Source: DASQDN01 sp963844855 (GTDB taxonomy: Bacteria > Acidobacteriota > Terriglobia > Bryobacterales > Bryobacteraceae). From it: a DNA stretch of 64,000 nt. Of this stretch, positions 1 to 9,063 are shown one piece after another. Numbering within the stretch: the first letter of the stretch is position 1; every line of letters starts with the position of its first letter. Where the stretch lies: positions 496,001 to 560,000 of the forward strand of contig CAWJQP010000073.1 of the NCBI GenBank assembly GCA_963844855.1. The letters are read 5' to 3'. Made by a program: the position numbers and the translations under genes. The notes beneath the pieces were generated by a model. That model saw only the letters and a list, made by a program, of their open reading frames with translations, was not told the DNA's origin and did not search any database.

Positions 1-453
1 GAGCGATTCGGCGAACAGTCGCGTGCGCTGCTGCGTGGGAAGCGCATCGAACGCGTCCACAGTGCAAGACAACATGTCTCGTGAGATGCGCTCGAGTACA
101 GGGAATGCCGCGATTTCGAGCGCGTTGGCCGGAGACTTGCCGCGCACGAATCGGCGAGCCATATGCAGCGTGGCTGACGCGATGGCGCTGGGAACCCGGA
201 CACTCTCGGCGAGTTGACTCATTTTCATCTTCCGACCTAACTTGTGCTTGGCTCCCGCGACCACGGGAATGCAAGCCCCCGTTTGTTGGTCTGGTGTCGT
301 GCAGGGGCAATTTCGGGGAGACGGACCGCAGGTATGGATATGAACGTCGCCGCACTGTTCGATGTGAATACCTCCATTGCAGCCGCTTTTCGTGGGGGCC
401 TGCGGGTCCAGGGAGATGTCCGGCAAGTCCGGAGTCATAAGGCTCTTGTACAT
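1..453 (-). CDS. Cys-rich hypothetical protein, 3' end cut by window edge
   Basis: An uninterrupted minus-strand reading frame of 151 codons runs from an ATG at 453 off the left edge of the window. The start is well supported: GGAGG lies 6 nt upstream of the ATG. The first ~65 residues hold six cysteines and several histidines (CGDVHIHTCG, then NCPC, then GACIPVV), which suggests metal or disulfide binding but matches no family I can name. From about residue 70 the protein becomes basic and helical (MARRFVRGKSPANALEIA). There is no signal peptide or membrane segment in the visible part. It is divergent from the amidohydrolase at 593, with 139 bp between them. The C-terminus is unknown. The reading frame and start are solid; the function is not recognised. 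Confidence 0.7.
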   Translation of the reverse strand, partial: MYKSLMTPDLPDISLDPQAPTKSGCNGGIHIEQCGDVHIHTCGPSPRNCPCTTPDQQTGACIPVVAGAKHKLGRKMKMSQLAESVRVPSAIASATLHMARRFVRGKSPANALEIAAFPVLERISRDMLSCTVDAFDALPTQQRTRLFAESL

Positions 454-592
454 GGAATTCCTCCAAATATCGTTAGAAATTCGGACCGCGCTACCGGAGC
501 AGCCTGTCCTTCTATAAGGGAAAGCGCGGGCAGTGGGAGAAATTCGCAGACGAAATTGCCGCTACTGGATCACAAGCTAGGATGAGAACGTT

Positions 593-1834
593 ATGTCTTT
601 CATCCCTAGCGCATGGATTCTGACGCTATGCGCGGCCTCTGTCTTCGCGCAGAAGAGGTACGACCTTCTCATTCGCGGTGGACACGTTATCGATCCAAAG
701 AACGATATCGATCGCGTCCTCGACGTTGCAGTTAAGGACGGTAAGATTGCGCGCGTGGCGTCCGGCATCGCGGCCGGCGAAGCCCTGCGTGTGATCGAAG
801 CGAAGGGCCTTTATGTCGTTCCTGGTCTCGTCGACATCCATGCTCACGTGTTCGCCGGTGGCGGAACGCGCGATTCATTTGCTGGCGGAGATTTCAGCAT
901 CACTCCTGACGGCCTGAGCTTCCGGAGCGGTGTGACCACCATTGTCGATGCAGGAAGCTCTGGCTGGCGCAATTTCTCCGAATTCAAGAAACGCATTCTG
1001 GATCGGGATATCAACCATCCGATGGTACGTGTGCTCGCGGTGTTGAATATTGTTGGCAATGGTATGGGCGGCGGCAAGATCGAACAGAATACTTCCGACA
1101 TGGATGCCCAGGCGACAGCGCGTGTCGCCCGCGCACATTCCGACCTGATTGTCGGAGTCAAGGTAGCGCACTACGTAGCCCAAGATTGGATCGCGGTTGA
1201 CCGCGCAGTGGAAGCGGGTAAACTCGCCGATATTCCCGTAATGGTGGATTTCGGCCGTTCAACACCCGAGCGTTCCTACCAGGATTTAGTTTTGAAGCAT
1301 CTGCGCCCGGGTGACATCAGCACGCACATGTATGCATCGAGCATTCCGCTTTTCGACCCGGACCGCAAACTACATCCATATCTAGCCGAGGCGCGAAAGC
1401 GTGGCATTCATTTTGACCTCGGTCATGGCAATAAGAGCTTCTTTTGGAAGCAGTCCGTCGATGCAGCGCGGCAGGGGTGGATTCCCGATTCCATCTCGAC
1501 CGACATTCATGTCCGCAGTCAGCTAACAAGCATGCAAGACATGACGACCGTCATGTCGAAAGTTCTACTTCTCGGAGTACCTCTGAAGGACGTAATCCGG
1601 ATGTCGACAGTTCGGCCCGCCATGCAAATCAAGCGACCGGATCTCGGCCATCTGACGGCAGGATCAAACGCAGACATTGCCGTCCTACGTCTTCAGAAGG
1701 GCGAGTTCGGCTTCCTTGACGGCGACGACTTGCGATATTCCGCGTCCCAGAAGCTGATCTGTGAGCTCACGCTTCTCGAAGGCCGGATCGCATGGGACTT
1801 GAATGGGCTCGCGGGAAAACCGTGGAAGCCCTGA
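593..1834 (+). CDS. Secreted amidohydrolase/deacetylase-family metallohydrolase
   Basis: Zinc-dependent amidohydrolase-superfamily enzyme of 413 aa, closest in pattern to the 'amidohydrolase/deacetylase family metallohydrolase' group (dihydroorotase/D-aminoacylase-like). A short N-terminal hydrophobic segment ending in VFAQ (residues 1-20) looks like a signal peptide, so it probably acts outside the cytoplasm. Metal-binding features are visible: HAH at residues 83-85 after VVPGLVDI, a candidate bridging lysine in GVKVAHY, histidines in ISTHMY and LGHG, and the conserved aspartate in STDIH. The C-terminal LTAGSNADIAVL segment is the usual return to the beta-sandwich domain. AGGATGAG precedes the ATG. 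It converges on the TolB-like gene with only 6 bp between the stop codons. The substrate cannot be told from sequence. Confidence 0.85.
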   Translation: MSFIPSAWILTLCAASVFAQKRYDLLIRGGHVIDPKNDIDRVLDVAVKDGKIARVASGIAAGEALRVIEAKGLYVVPGLVDIHAHVFAGGGTRDSFAGGDFSITPDGLSFRSGVTTIVDAGSSGWRNFSEFKKRILDRDINHPMVRVLAVLNIVGNGMGGGKIEQNTSDMDAQATARVARAHSDLIVGVKVAHYVAQDWIAVDRAVEAGKLADIPVMVDFGRSTPERSYQDLVLKHLRPGDISTHMYASSIPLFDPDRKLHPYLAEARKRGIHFDLGHGNKSFFWKQSVDAARQGWIPDSISTDIHVRSQLTSMQDMTTVMSKVLLLGVPLKDVIRMSTVRPAMQIKRPDLGHLTAGSNADIAVLRLQKGEFGFLDGDDLRYSASQKLICELTLLEGRIAWDLNGLAGKPWKP

Positions 1835-1840
1835 TAACAA

Positions 1841-3964
1841 TCACCGAAACTTCTCGACAACATAGACATCGCTGCCGGCACGATCGACCCGGGAGTGGAA
1901 GACCGCCGTCTCGTCGTCGTTGACCGCCAGCCCACCGTCATAAAGGACCGGATGATTGGTTAAGGTGCGCAGAACCTTTGATTCGCCGCTGGCTTTGTCG
2001 AGCGCCACCAGTTCATAACCGGAAGGTCTCACGCTGCGGACGTAATAGATCCGTTTCCGCCCCAGCGCCCATTGGCCCCAAAGATTGCGCGCAAGATCCC
2101 GAATCACCAACTGTTCATCGCCGCCGGTCACCGTCATGCGCCACAGACCATCCTCAGCCGGACCTTTCGAATAGTAGATATCCTGACCATCGTGCGATTC
2201 CGTGGAAGAATATCCCCCCTCTCGCGTGATCTGTTGAGGAGAGCTACTCCCATCCGCCTTCTGCCGCCATAACTGCCAGCGACCAGTTGCGTCGGAAGCG
2301 TAGTAAATCCATTGTCCGTCGCGAGACCAGCTGGGGAGAATCTCGTTTGTTCGCGCCGTCGTAATGCGCGCCGTCGCCAAGCCCGTCACCGCCACCTTGT
2401 AAATATCAGCGTGTCCATTGCTACGAGAGTCGTACAGTATCTCAGCCCCGGAAGGCGACCATCTCGGACTACCTGTCAATGGCCCGACCGAATTCGTAAT
2501 CTTGTGGGGGCCTGATCCGTCGATATTACTGATCCAAATCTCGTCGAAGCCGGTTCGCACGCTTCGAAATGCGACAAGTTTCCCGTCGGGCGAGATGTTC
2601 GGGCTTGTATCCAGCTCGTTGGAATTTGCGATCTCCCGGTCTGTCGCGGTCGCAGGACTCAAAGGAAAACGCCAGATGTTGGTGTCTGTGAACGTCGAGA
2701 GAAAAACCATGCGATTCCCGACACGTGCAACATCCGGGTAACGCGGTTTAAGAGCGCTCAACACGACACGCTGCGGTTCACCACCATCCACAGGAATCCG
2801 CCAGAGGCTTCTCGGTGTTTCCGCGCGCGTGACCGAAACGATCAGTTCGCTGCCATCCGCAGACCAGGAAAAGCCCGCTATCTCGCGATTGTCCGATGTG
2901 AGCCGGCGGGCCTCAGCGCCATCGTGTTTCCAATCGTCGATGACGTGAAGATCCTGCACATTCGCGCCGTAGGATCGCGTGAACGCCAAGCGACCGCCAT
3001 CAGGCGAAAACCGCGGTGATCGATCGCCTGCTGCATTCAGGGGACCTCCTCCGAATGTCCGCCGCATTCCATTGGTAACCGAAATCAACACGATGTGAGC
3101 CGGCGCTGCTGACGTGGCTTGATCGGAAGTCGCAATCCACAGACCATCAGGCGACCAATCCACCGAGTCCACCGTGGTCACGGTCGCCAGGAAACGATCC
3201 GAACCACGCTCAAGGTTGTTGATCCTGATCTCAGTGCGGACTTGGTCCAGTTTCCTCTGATACGCAACTTGCTTACCATCCGGTGACCATGTTGGATAGT
3301 AATCGAGTGTATTCCCGGTCGTGATGTCTCTCGTCGAACGTGTTTTCAGATCGTGAATCTGAATGTGTGAATAGCCGCCCTCATCGGCTGACCATGCGAC
3401 CTTGTCGCCGCCCGGTGAAAGTACCGGTTTGCGCGCCTTTGTGACGCTATCGGTTAGGAGTCGAGGAAGAGGCAGCGGAGCAGGATCACGACGCGCGAAC
3501 CAAATCGCGGCACATACCGCGGCGATAGCCGCTATGCCGGCCATGGTTCGAGCCGGAAAGGTACTACGACCCTCCGGTTCCGGCCGGGGAGCAATCGTGG
3601 GAACGAAGAGCGGAACGTAAGAGGATTTGGGAAGCTGAATTTGCAGCGGATCGGATGAGCCGGTGTTTGCGTAGTACTCCGCCAGCTTGAGTCGAAGCCG
3701 GCGAGCCTCGGTCCTGACGATCGCATCCACCTTCGGATCGTAATCAGGCTCGCGGCCGAAGACATCCACCGCAATGACGGTCTGCTTCAACCCTTCGGCT
3801 CGTCCTTCCAGTTTGGCGCGAACCAGGTATTCGAGAAGCTGCCGCATGCGCTCAGCCTGGACAAACTCAGGCGAGGTGCAGACCCGCGTCAGCGCATCTT
3901 GAACCCCCTCCGACCCATTCGAATGGCTCCCATTTCTTTTCAATGAGTTAAGAGGGGTTGCCAA
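1841..3964 (-). CDS. Membrane-anchored TolB/PD40 beta-propeller protein with regulatory-type N-terminal domain
   Basis: 707 aa protein in three parts. Residues ~20-110 form a helical domain seen at the N-terminus of many acidobacterial TPR, cyclase-like and PD40 proteins (FGREPDYDPKVDAIVRTEAR). One transmembrane helix follows (residues ~140-158, AGIAAIAAVCAAIWF). The rest is a chain of TolB/WD40-like repeats, each with a WSPDG or FSPDG signature, typical of a six- or seven-bladed propeller outside the membrane. It is probably a surface sensor or scaffold. The chosen start is a TTG at 3964; the region just upstream is shared with the divergent PI-PLC gene. A start slightly downstream is possible. 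No enzyme motif is visible. Confidence 0.8.
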   Translation of the reverse strand: MATPLNSLKRNGSHSNGSEGVQDALTRVCTSPEFVQAERMRQLLEYLVRAKLEGRAEGLKQTVIAVDVFGREPDYDPKVDAIVRTEARRLRLKLAEYYANTGSSDPLQIQLPKSSYVPLFVPTIAPRPEPEGRSTFPARTMAGIAAIAAVCAAIWFARRDPAPLPLPRLLTDSVTKARKPVLSPGGDKVAWSADEGGYSHIQIHDLKTRSTRDITTGNTLDYYPTWSPDGKQVAYQRKLDQVRTEIRINNLERGSDRFLATVTTVDSVDWSPDGLWIATSDQATSAAPAHIVLISVTNGMRRTFGGGPLNAAGDRSPRFSPDGGRLAFTRSYGANVQDLHVIDDWKHDGAEARRLTSDNREIAGFSWSADGSELIVSVTRAETPRSLWRIPVDGGEPQRVVLSALKPRYPDVARVGNRMVFLSTFTDTNIWRFPLSPATATDREIANSNELDTSPNISPDGKLVAFRSVRTGFDEIWISNIDGSGPHKITNSVGPLTGSPRWSPSGAEILYDSRSNGHADIYKVAVTGLATARITTARTNEILPSWSRDGQWIYYASDATGRWQLWRQKADGSSSPQQITREGGYSSTESHDGQDIYYSKGPAEDGLWRMTVTGGDEQLVIRDLARNLWGQWALGRKRIYYVRSVRPSGYELVALDKASGESKVLRTLTNHPVLYDGGLAVNDDETAVFHSRVDRAGSDVYVVEKFR

Positions 3965-4058
3965 CCTGTTTCCTACCTGCTAACACCTTCTCCGACAGCC
4001 GCACAGGACGCTAGTGTAACACTTCTGGACCGAGTTCCTGGGAAAGAAGGCGAGACCG

Positions 4059-7000
4059 ATGCGAGTAATGAAGACTACAATCCTATGCCTGATGCTGCTG
4101 TCATTTGCGATACACAGTCAGGCCCAGAAAGTGCCTGACTGTGGGAACGAAGACCAGCGACTTTGTGACATTGGAGACCGGGAATTCTGGACCAATGGCT
4201 CCGGAGCCTGCGAGGTAGATCTAAATGAGAAAGCGCACAGCTTCACTCGCTGGTCGTGCGAAAACGACACACGACGCCGTCACGAGCTGACAGGTGGATG
4301 GCTCGGCTGGGCGATGAAGCAACAGAGATTCGGTGTCGGGGGAAACGCGCCGGTCAACCAGATCTTCCATTTCGGAACGCACAACTCCTACAGTAATTAC
4401 ACGCAGGCATTCCTGAATCCGCTGAATACGAATCAACTGTGGTCGATCACGGATCAGTTGCAGATGGGCGCCCGCTACATCCGGCTTGACCCGCACTGGT
4501 TCAACAGCGAAATGCGTCTTTGCCACGCCGAATCGAACCGGCTGCAGGGAACAAGCTGCGATGCTCCGTCCGTGTCACCAGGCAGACTCTACGGGAATGG
4601 CGTGCGCGAGATCGCGAACTGGCTGGAGGCGAACCCGACCGAAGTCGTAATTCTGACGATGAACGACTACTCGGAGGATCACGACGAACATATCGAGGAA
4701 CCAATTGAAGAGTTCCTCGGATCGAAAGTCTTCAAGCCGGCTCATAAGCGCGCCGACCGCTGGCCCACCCTCAATGAGATGCTCGCTGCCAAACGCCAGA
4801 TCATTATCTTCAGTAACGACACGCATGGTGACGACTGGATTTTTCCCAAGAATACCTGGATTGAAGCCCCGAATTATCCGGACAACGAAAACTTCCTGAA
4901 CTGCTTCGACAACGACGGCAAGAAAATCCACAATCGTTCTCCGCATAAATGGGCTGCTATAACAGAGGGCCGGACAGGAAGCGATGAGATCGATAGTCAT
5001 ATCTTCCTACTGAACGAGCAGCAAGTCCGGGCCGCCACAAAATGCGGTTACAGCATGGTCGGAGTGGATTTCCTGAACGCGCTGCATGCCGCCTGGTCGA
5101 AGTATTCTCGCGACGGCGAGGATGGCCGACGTGAGGCCACCATATGGTCGTACGAAGAAGGCGATTTCGGCGAGCGCGGCCCAGCGGTAATCCGCGGCAA
5201 CTCGGGTCGTTGGTATTCGCATCTGGAAACCAACTACCATCACGCCGCATGCTCCTTACCTGATTTCTCCCCAACAGGCAAGGGCTGGAACGTGACACAG
5301 ACTTTGACCACCTACTACGCAGCGGACAACCAATGCAAAGCAGAATTTGGACCCACGTGGAAGTTCGATTTCCCACATAACGGCTATGAAAACGAGCGTA
5401 TTCGCCAACTCGCGCTAGGACGGGACGTTTGGACGAAATACAGCGCCATCAAGATTCGCGAAGTGGCTGCGGCTCCGCCATACATGCTCTTCTTGATGGA
5501 CCGAGCCTCTAGCGTACCTCCGTCCCGCACAGCGAAGGTCTACGGCATCCGTGTAAACACAAGCTACACCATAAGCATCTCGTTCCAGAAGTTCATGGGA
5601 CAGGATGTGGCGCCGTGGTTAGCCGTTCAGACCATCAACGGCGGATCGACCGATGTCATCCGTCAGGGAGGTAGCCCGCTCACACTGCGCATCTTGCCAG
5701 CCGCGCAGAATCTTCAAGTCGGCGGGTACGACGCCATGATTAGCCTTACGCATTCGACCGGCGTTGCGACCATCGCGGTTCATCTTGAGATCAAAGAACC
5801 GGTCACTGTGACCCTAACTCCGAAGCTTCCGACCGTGAACGATGGCCAACCCGTCGAGTTTACGGCGGATGTGTCAGGACGGAGGCTCCCAGGACTACAG
5901 GACTACATCACTGGGACAGTAATTCTCTGGAAGCTGATCGAAGATGCCAATGGCAATCCTGTCGACTCGCAGGAAATCGCGCGCGGCCAAGTAAACAACT
6001 TCGACGGTAGTTCCGTGCAGGATGGTCGCGCAACTCTGGTGGCTCAGAACCTCGAAGGTGGAACCTACAAACTGGTGGCCGAGTATGTCGGTGACAGCCA
6101 CTACGGACAGCGAATGTCGCAGACGCTGACTTACACCGTGCAGCGCTTCATCACCGCTCTGCCCAATCCAATGCGATTCAAGGTCAAGTACAATGGCTCC
6201 TCCCCGAACAGCCAGTTGCTTTCTGCCAACGTACCCGCCGACTTCTCCAAGTTAGGCGGCAATCCTGCATCATTCGTGACCATGACGCGGGCCAGCGACC
6301 GTAGCGCAAACGTCAACGTGAGCTCGATCGGCCTTGAAATGGGTCACTACGAACAGATGGTTATCGTGACCTCGCCAGTGAACGGCCGGCACGACCACGT
6401 GCGTGTGTTTCTGGATGTGACGACGTCAATCTTCGGCGACAAACAATCGATTGCGTTCACCCCTCAAAATGTTTCGAATGGAAGCACATTCCGAATCACA
6501 GCGCAGCGCGGCGCCGTCGCACTGAAGTTCGATGTGCAGACATCATCGGGCGGCAACTGGCTTCAGATTTCGCCGGGCTCGCTAGTGACGCCATCCTTGG
6601 TACAGGTGAGAGCCAATACGGCCGGCCTAGCCGCGGGAACGTACGCAGGAAAGATCACCGTCACATCGGACCTTGCGATCTTGCCCTGGGTCATCAATGT
6701 GAGTCTCCAGGTCTATCCGAAGACGACGATCACCGGAAACAAAGACGGAGTAATCGCCGACATCGACGGAGTGCGGCAGACGCTGCCCTACGCGGCATAT
6801 TGGACACCCGGCTCGCAGCATCTCGTCTCGATTCCAACGCCGCAGACGACTGCGCAGGGGCGCATGACGTTCCAGCGCTGGGGGGATGGAAACACGAATC
6901 CCTCGCGAACCTTCTCTGCTTCATCCACTGACACAACGATCGGCGCGAGTTTCAAAGGAGAGTACCTGATAGCCGGCGATGCAGTGCCCTCCGCCGGAGG

Positions 7001-7538
7001 TGCGCTGACATGGACCCCTAACACTCCAGATCACTACTATCCCGAGGGCTCGCTGTTGACGATCACCGCGAAACCGAAGCCCGGCTATGAGTTCAAGGGC
7101 TTCTCAGGAGCCTTGACCGGACTTGCTGAACAGGCTAGCTTGACAGTTACAGGTCCTGCTCAGTTCACAGCCTCGTTCGCCGCAAAGGCGGTGACAGGTC
7201 CGCCGAATCTCTACGTAGGGACCGCTCAGCAGCGCACTGACGCGGGCCCCGGACAGCGGCGAGTACCGGTCAACGTAACGAATGCTTCCTTGAATACCGC
7301 AAGCAGCGTGTCGATTACTGCTGTTACCGACTTCAAGGTCGTATCGGGAAGCGGCGTCGTAAGCCTCGCTTCTCCAGTCCCAATAGCCCTCGGCGATCTT
7401 GGACCGAACGCGAGCAGGTATACGCCAGAAGTAGTTTTGAACTGGCCCGCGACCGCAACACGCGTTCAGATGACGTTCCATGTTTCGGCCAACGGCGGCG
7501 CTTACACGAAGACTACGACTTTGACGGTGATCCGATGA
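4059..7538 (+). CDS. Large secreted PI-PLC-like phosphodiesterase with Ig-like, BACON and InlB-type repeats
   Basis: 1159 aa exported protein. A signal peptide (residues 1-23, ending HSQAQ) precedes a phosphatidylinositol-specific phospholipase C X-like TIM barrel at residues ~95-480. Two histidines sit where the catalytic pair of bacterial PI-PLC is expected: His108 in FGTHNSY and His156 in MRLCHAES. After the barrel come an Ig-like domain (~580-690), a BACON-like domain (~800-890, GGNWLQISPGSLVTP) and two divergent InlB B-repeat-like segments (~900-1060, RWGDGNTNP and GYEFKGFSG). The C-terminus is another beta domain. The ATG at 4059 has AGAAGG 9 nt upstream, better placed than for the ATG nine bases later. 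It overlaps the PEP-CTERM gene by 4 bp, so the two are probably co-translated. The domain names are pattern-based; the substrate is unproven. Confidence 0.8.
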   Translation: MRVMKTTILCLMLLSFAIHSQAQKVPDCGNEDQRLCDIGDREFWTNGSGACEVDLNEKAHSFTRWSCENDTRRRHELTGGWLGWAMKQQRFGVGGNAPVNQIFHFGTHNSYSNYTQAFLNPLNTNQLWSITDQLQMGARYIRLDPHWFNSEMRLCHAESNRLQGTSCDAPSVSPGRLYGNGVREIANWLEANPTEVVILTMNDYSEDHDEHIEEPIEEFLGSKVFKPAHKRADRWPTLNEMLAAKRQIIIFSNDTHGDDWIFPKNTWIEAPNYPDNENFLNCFDNDGKKIHNRSPHKWAAITEGRTGSDEIDSHIFLLNEQQVRAATKCGYSMVGVDFLNALHAAWSKYSRDGEDGRREATIWSYEEGDFGERGPAVIRGNSGRWYSHLETNYHHAACSLPDFSPTGKGWNVTQTLTTYYAADNQCKAEFGPTWKFDFPHNGYENERIRQLALGRDVWTKYSAIKIREVAAAPPYMLFLMDRASSVPPSRTAKVYGIRVNTSYTISISFQKFMGQDVAPWLAVQTINGGSTDVIRQGGSPLTLRILPAAQNLQVGGYDAMISLTHSTGVATIAVHLEIKEPVTVTLTPKLPTVNDGQPVEFTADVSGRRLPGLQDYITGTVILWKLIEDANGNPVDSQEIARGQVNNFDGSSVQDGRATLVAQNLEGGTYKLVAEYVGDSHYGQRMSQTLTYTVQRFITALPNPMRFKVKYNGSSPNSQLLSANVPADFSKLGGNPASFVTMTRASDRSANVNVSSIGLEMGHYEQMVIVTSPVNGRHDHVRVFLDVTTSIFGDKQSIAFTPQNVSNGSTFRITAQRGAVALKFDVQTSSGGNWLQISPGSLVTPSLVQVRANTAGLAAGTYAGKITVTSDLAILPWVINVSLQVYPKTTITGNKDGVIADIDGVRQTLPYAAYWTPGSQHLVSIPTPQTTAQGRMTFQRWGDGNTNPSRTFSASSTDTTIGASFKGEYLIAGDAVPSAGGALTWTPNTPDHYYPEGSLLTITAKPKPGYEFKGFSGALTGLAEQASLTVTGPAQFTASFAAKAVTGPPNLYVGTAQQRTDAGPGQRRVPVNVTNASLNTASSVSITAVTDFKVVSGSGVVSLASPVPIALGDLGPNASRYTPEVVLNWPATATRVQMTFHVSANGGAYTKTTTLTVIR

Positions 7539-8068
7539 AAACCTTGATCCTGACGTTTGCTTTCCTTCTGACGGGAGGCTGCCTTCAGGCGGCTCCCGTT
7601 CTCAATGTCACTCCGACCCACGAGAGTGTCGCGCCGGGAGGAGTAGCGACCTTCGGCTTCTCTCTCGAGAACTCCGATCCGCTCTACCTGACGATCACCT
7701 CGTCATTGGTCTTGACCGAGACGGAACCGATCGGCGTCTATGAAGACGTGATTGCAACTCTGGGTGGTCCAGTGGATGCGCTAATTCTCCCAGGCACGAC
7801 CTGGAATCTATCCGATGGGTTGGGCAAGTATGTTGTGTTGCCGAGCGCCACTCCCGGAACGATAAACGACTTCAGCGTTCTAGTCTTATATGAAGCCTAC
7901 TCTGACGATCCACGCACATGCGGATTCTGTTTTGCTGGCAGTGAAAGTTTTCAAGCATCTCTGAGCGTCGAAGTAATTGCAGCCCAGCCGGTCCCCGAAC
8001 CGGGATATGCGGGCCTGATCGTGGCCGGGATCGCAATAGGCTGGGCCAGACGCCGCGAATCAATGTGA
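7535..8068 (+). CDS. PEP-CTERM sorting-domain protein
   Basis: 177 aa secreted protein. The N-terminus (MKTLILTFAFLLTGGCLQA) is a signal peptide. The C-terminus holds the three parts of a PEP-CTERM sorting signal: VPEPGYA, a hydrophobic helix (GLIVAGIAIGW) and a basic tail (ARRRESM). Such proteins are processed by an exosortase and exported to the envelope or exopolysaccharide matrix. The middle is beta-rich and of no known family. The start ATG overlaps the stop of the PI-PLC-like gene (ATGA), which suggests that both are surface proteins made together. The last 9 bp overlap the convergent gene at 8060. Confidence 0.82.
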   Translation: MKTLILTFAFLLTGGCLQAAPVLNVTPTHESVAPGGVATFGFSLENSDPLYLTITSSLVLTETEPIGVYEDVIATLGGPVDALILPGTTWNLSDGLGKYVVLPSATPGTINDFSVLVLYEAYSDDPRTCGFCFAGSESFQASLSVEVIAAQPVPEPGYAGLIVAGIAIGWARRRESM

Positions 8069-9055
8069 ATAGCGCTTAGTAAAACCATTTCGCGTGTTGG
8101 TAATGGTGAACGCACCGTCGGTCGCGGCAGAGATCTTGATCCACTTGAATCCGTCCGTAGGCTCGATGTTTGCAATGAAGTCCTCTGGAGGATTGGCATC
8201 TTTGCCAGCATTTAAAGACTGATGAACTTGCCAAATATCCTGGATGCCAGGAGCAGCACGCAGTACGGGCCAGGTTTGCGCGTCAGCGCCCTTTCTGGCG
8301 CCATTTGCTTGTATCACAACGGGAGCGCGAACCGCTCCCACCATTTCCGGAGCGACGCCCTTGAACTGTCCGTGCACATTCAAGTTGTACACATCCACGG
8401 AACCGATTAAGTTCTTCGGACAGACCAAATTATGGCTGTGATGAGCTTCTAGGTCTGCCAGGTCGAGCATACGAAACTTACCGAACGTGATCAGCAATCC
8501 GATCGAACGATTGTCCTCGACGTCGCGCTCGATCACCGCGGCTTGCTTGTACGTTTCGCAGAGCGGATTACCGGCGCCTGCGCCTCGCAGCGGCTTTGTA
8601 ATCAAATTCCCGGCCGCTGACAAAACCTGCATGTCTACTCCTCGAATTGGTATCTTGTCCCCCGGCTTCAACACAGTCGCGCCAAATTTCTCACGGATTG
8701 CCGCATAAGCGTTCATTCGCTCGCCCGAAGGAATCGCGCCGTGATCCAACAGTTTACGCACTGGAAACTTGTCAACGAGTTCCGGAACGTCACCCATATG
8801 GTCCACATCAAAGTGAGACACGACAAGGAAATCTATCTGCTTCAATCCGGCAGCGCGCGCGACTTCAACAATCCGGCCAGTAGAGGATTGCCGTTTAGCT
8901 GACGCCGGCCAACCGACATCAAACAACATCGACTGTCCAGACGGGGAAACGAACAAAACAGACTTGCCGCCTTCCACATCGATAACGTAAATGTCCAGAG
9001 TCTTAGCGGCCGTGAGGGAAACGGCGTAGACGATCAGCAGAATCAGAATCTTCAT
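8060..9055 (-). CDS. Secreted metallo-beta-lactamase-fold hydrolase (ComEC-like)
   Basis: 331 aa protein with a signal peptide (MKILILLIVYAVSLTAA) and a metallo-beta-lactamase core resembling the ComEC C-terminal domain group. The metal motif reads SHFDVDHMGD, with His81, Asp85 and His86. The second histidine of the classic HxHxDH is an aspartate (Asp83). I place the start at the ATG at 9055, because the 19 residues upstream in the same frame do not look like protein and the preceding gene ends at 9064. It follows the 2-oxoacid oxidoreductase beta gene by 8 bp on the same strand, so it is probably in that transcript, though a functional link is not obvious. The C-terminal 130 residues are less conserved. 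Confidence 0.78.
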   Translation of the reverse strand: MKILILLIVYAVSLTAAKTLDIYVIDVEGGKSVLFVSPSGQSMLFDVGWPASAKRQSSTGRIVEVARAAGLKQIDFLVVSHFDVDHMGDVPELVDKFPVRKLLDHGAIPSGERMNAYAAIREKFGATVLKPGDKIPIRGVDMQVLSAAGNLITKPLRGAGAGNPLCETYKQAAVIERDVEDNRSIGLLITFGKFRMLDLADLEAHHSHNLVCPKNLIGSVDVYNLNVHGQFKGVAPEMVGAVRAPVVIQANGARKGADAQTWPVLRAAPGIQDIWQVHQSLNAGKDANPPEDFIANIEPTDGFKWIKISAATDGAFTITNTRNGFTKRYSH

Positions 9056-9063
9056 CGAGCCGA

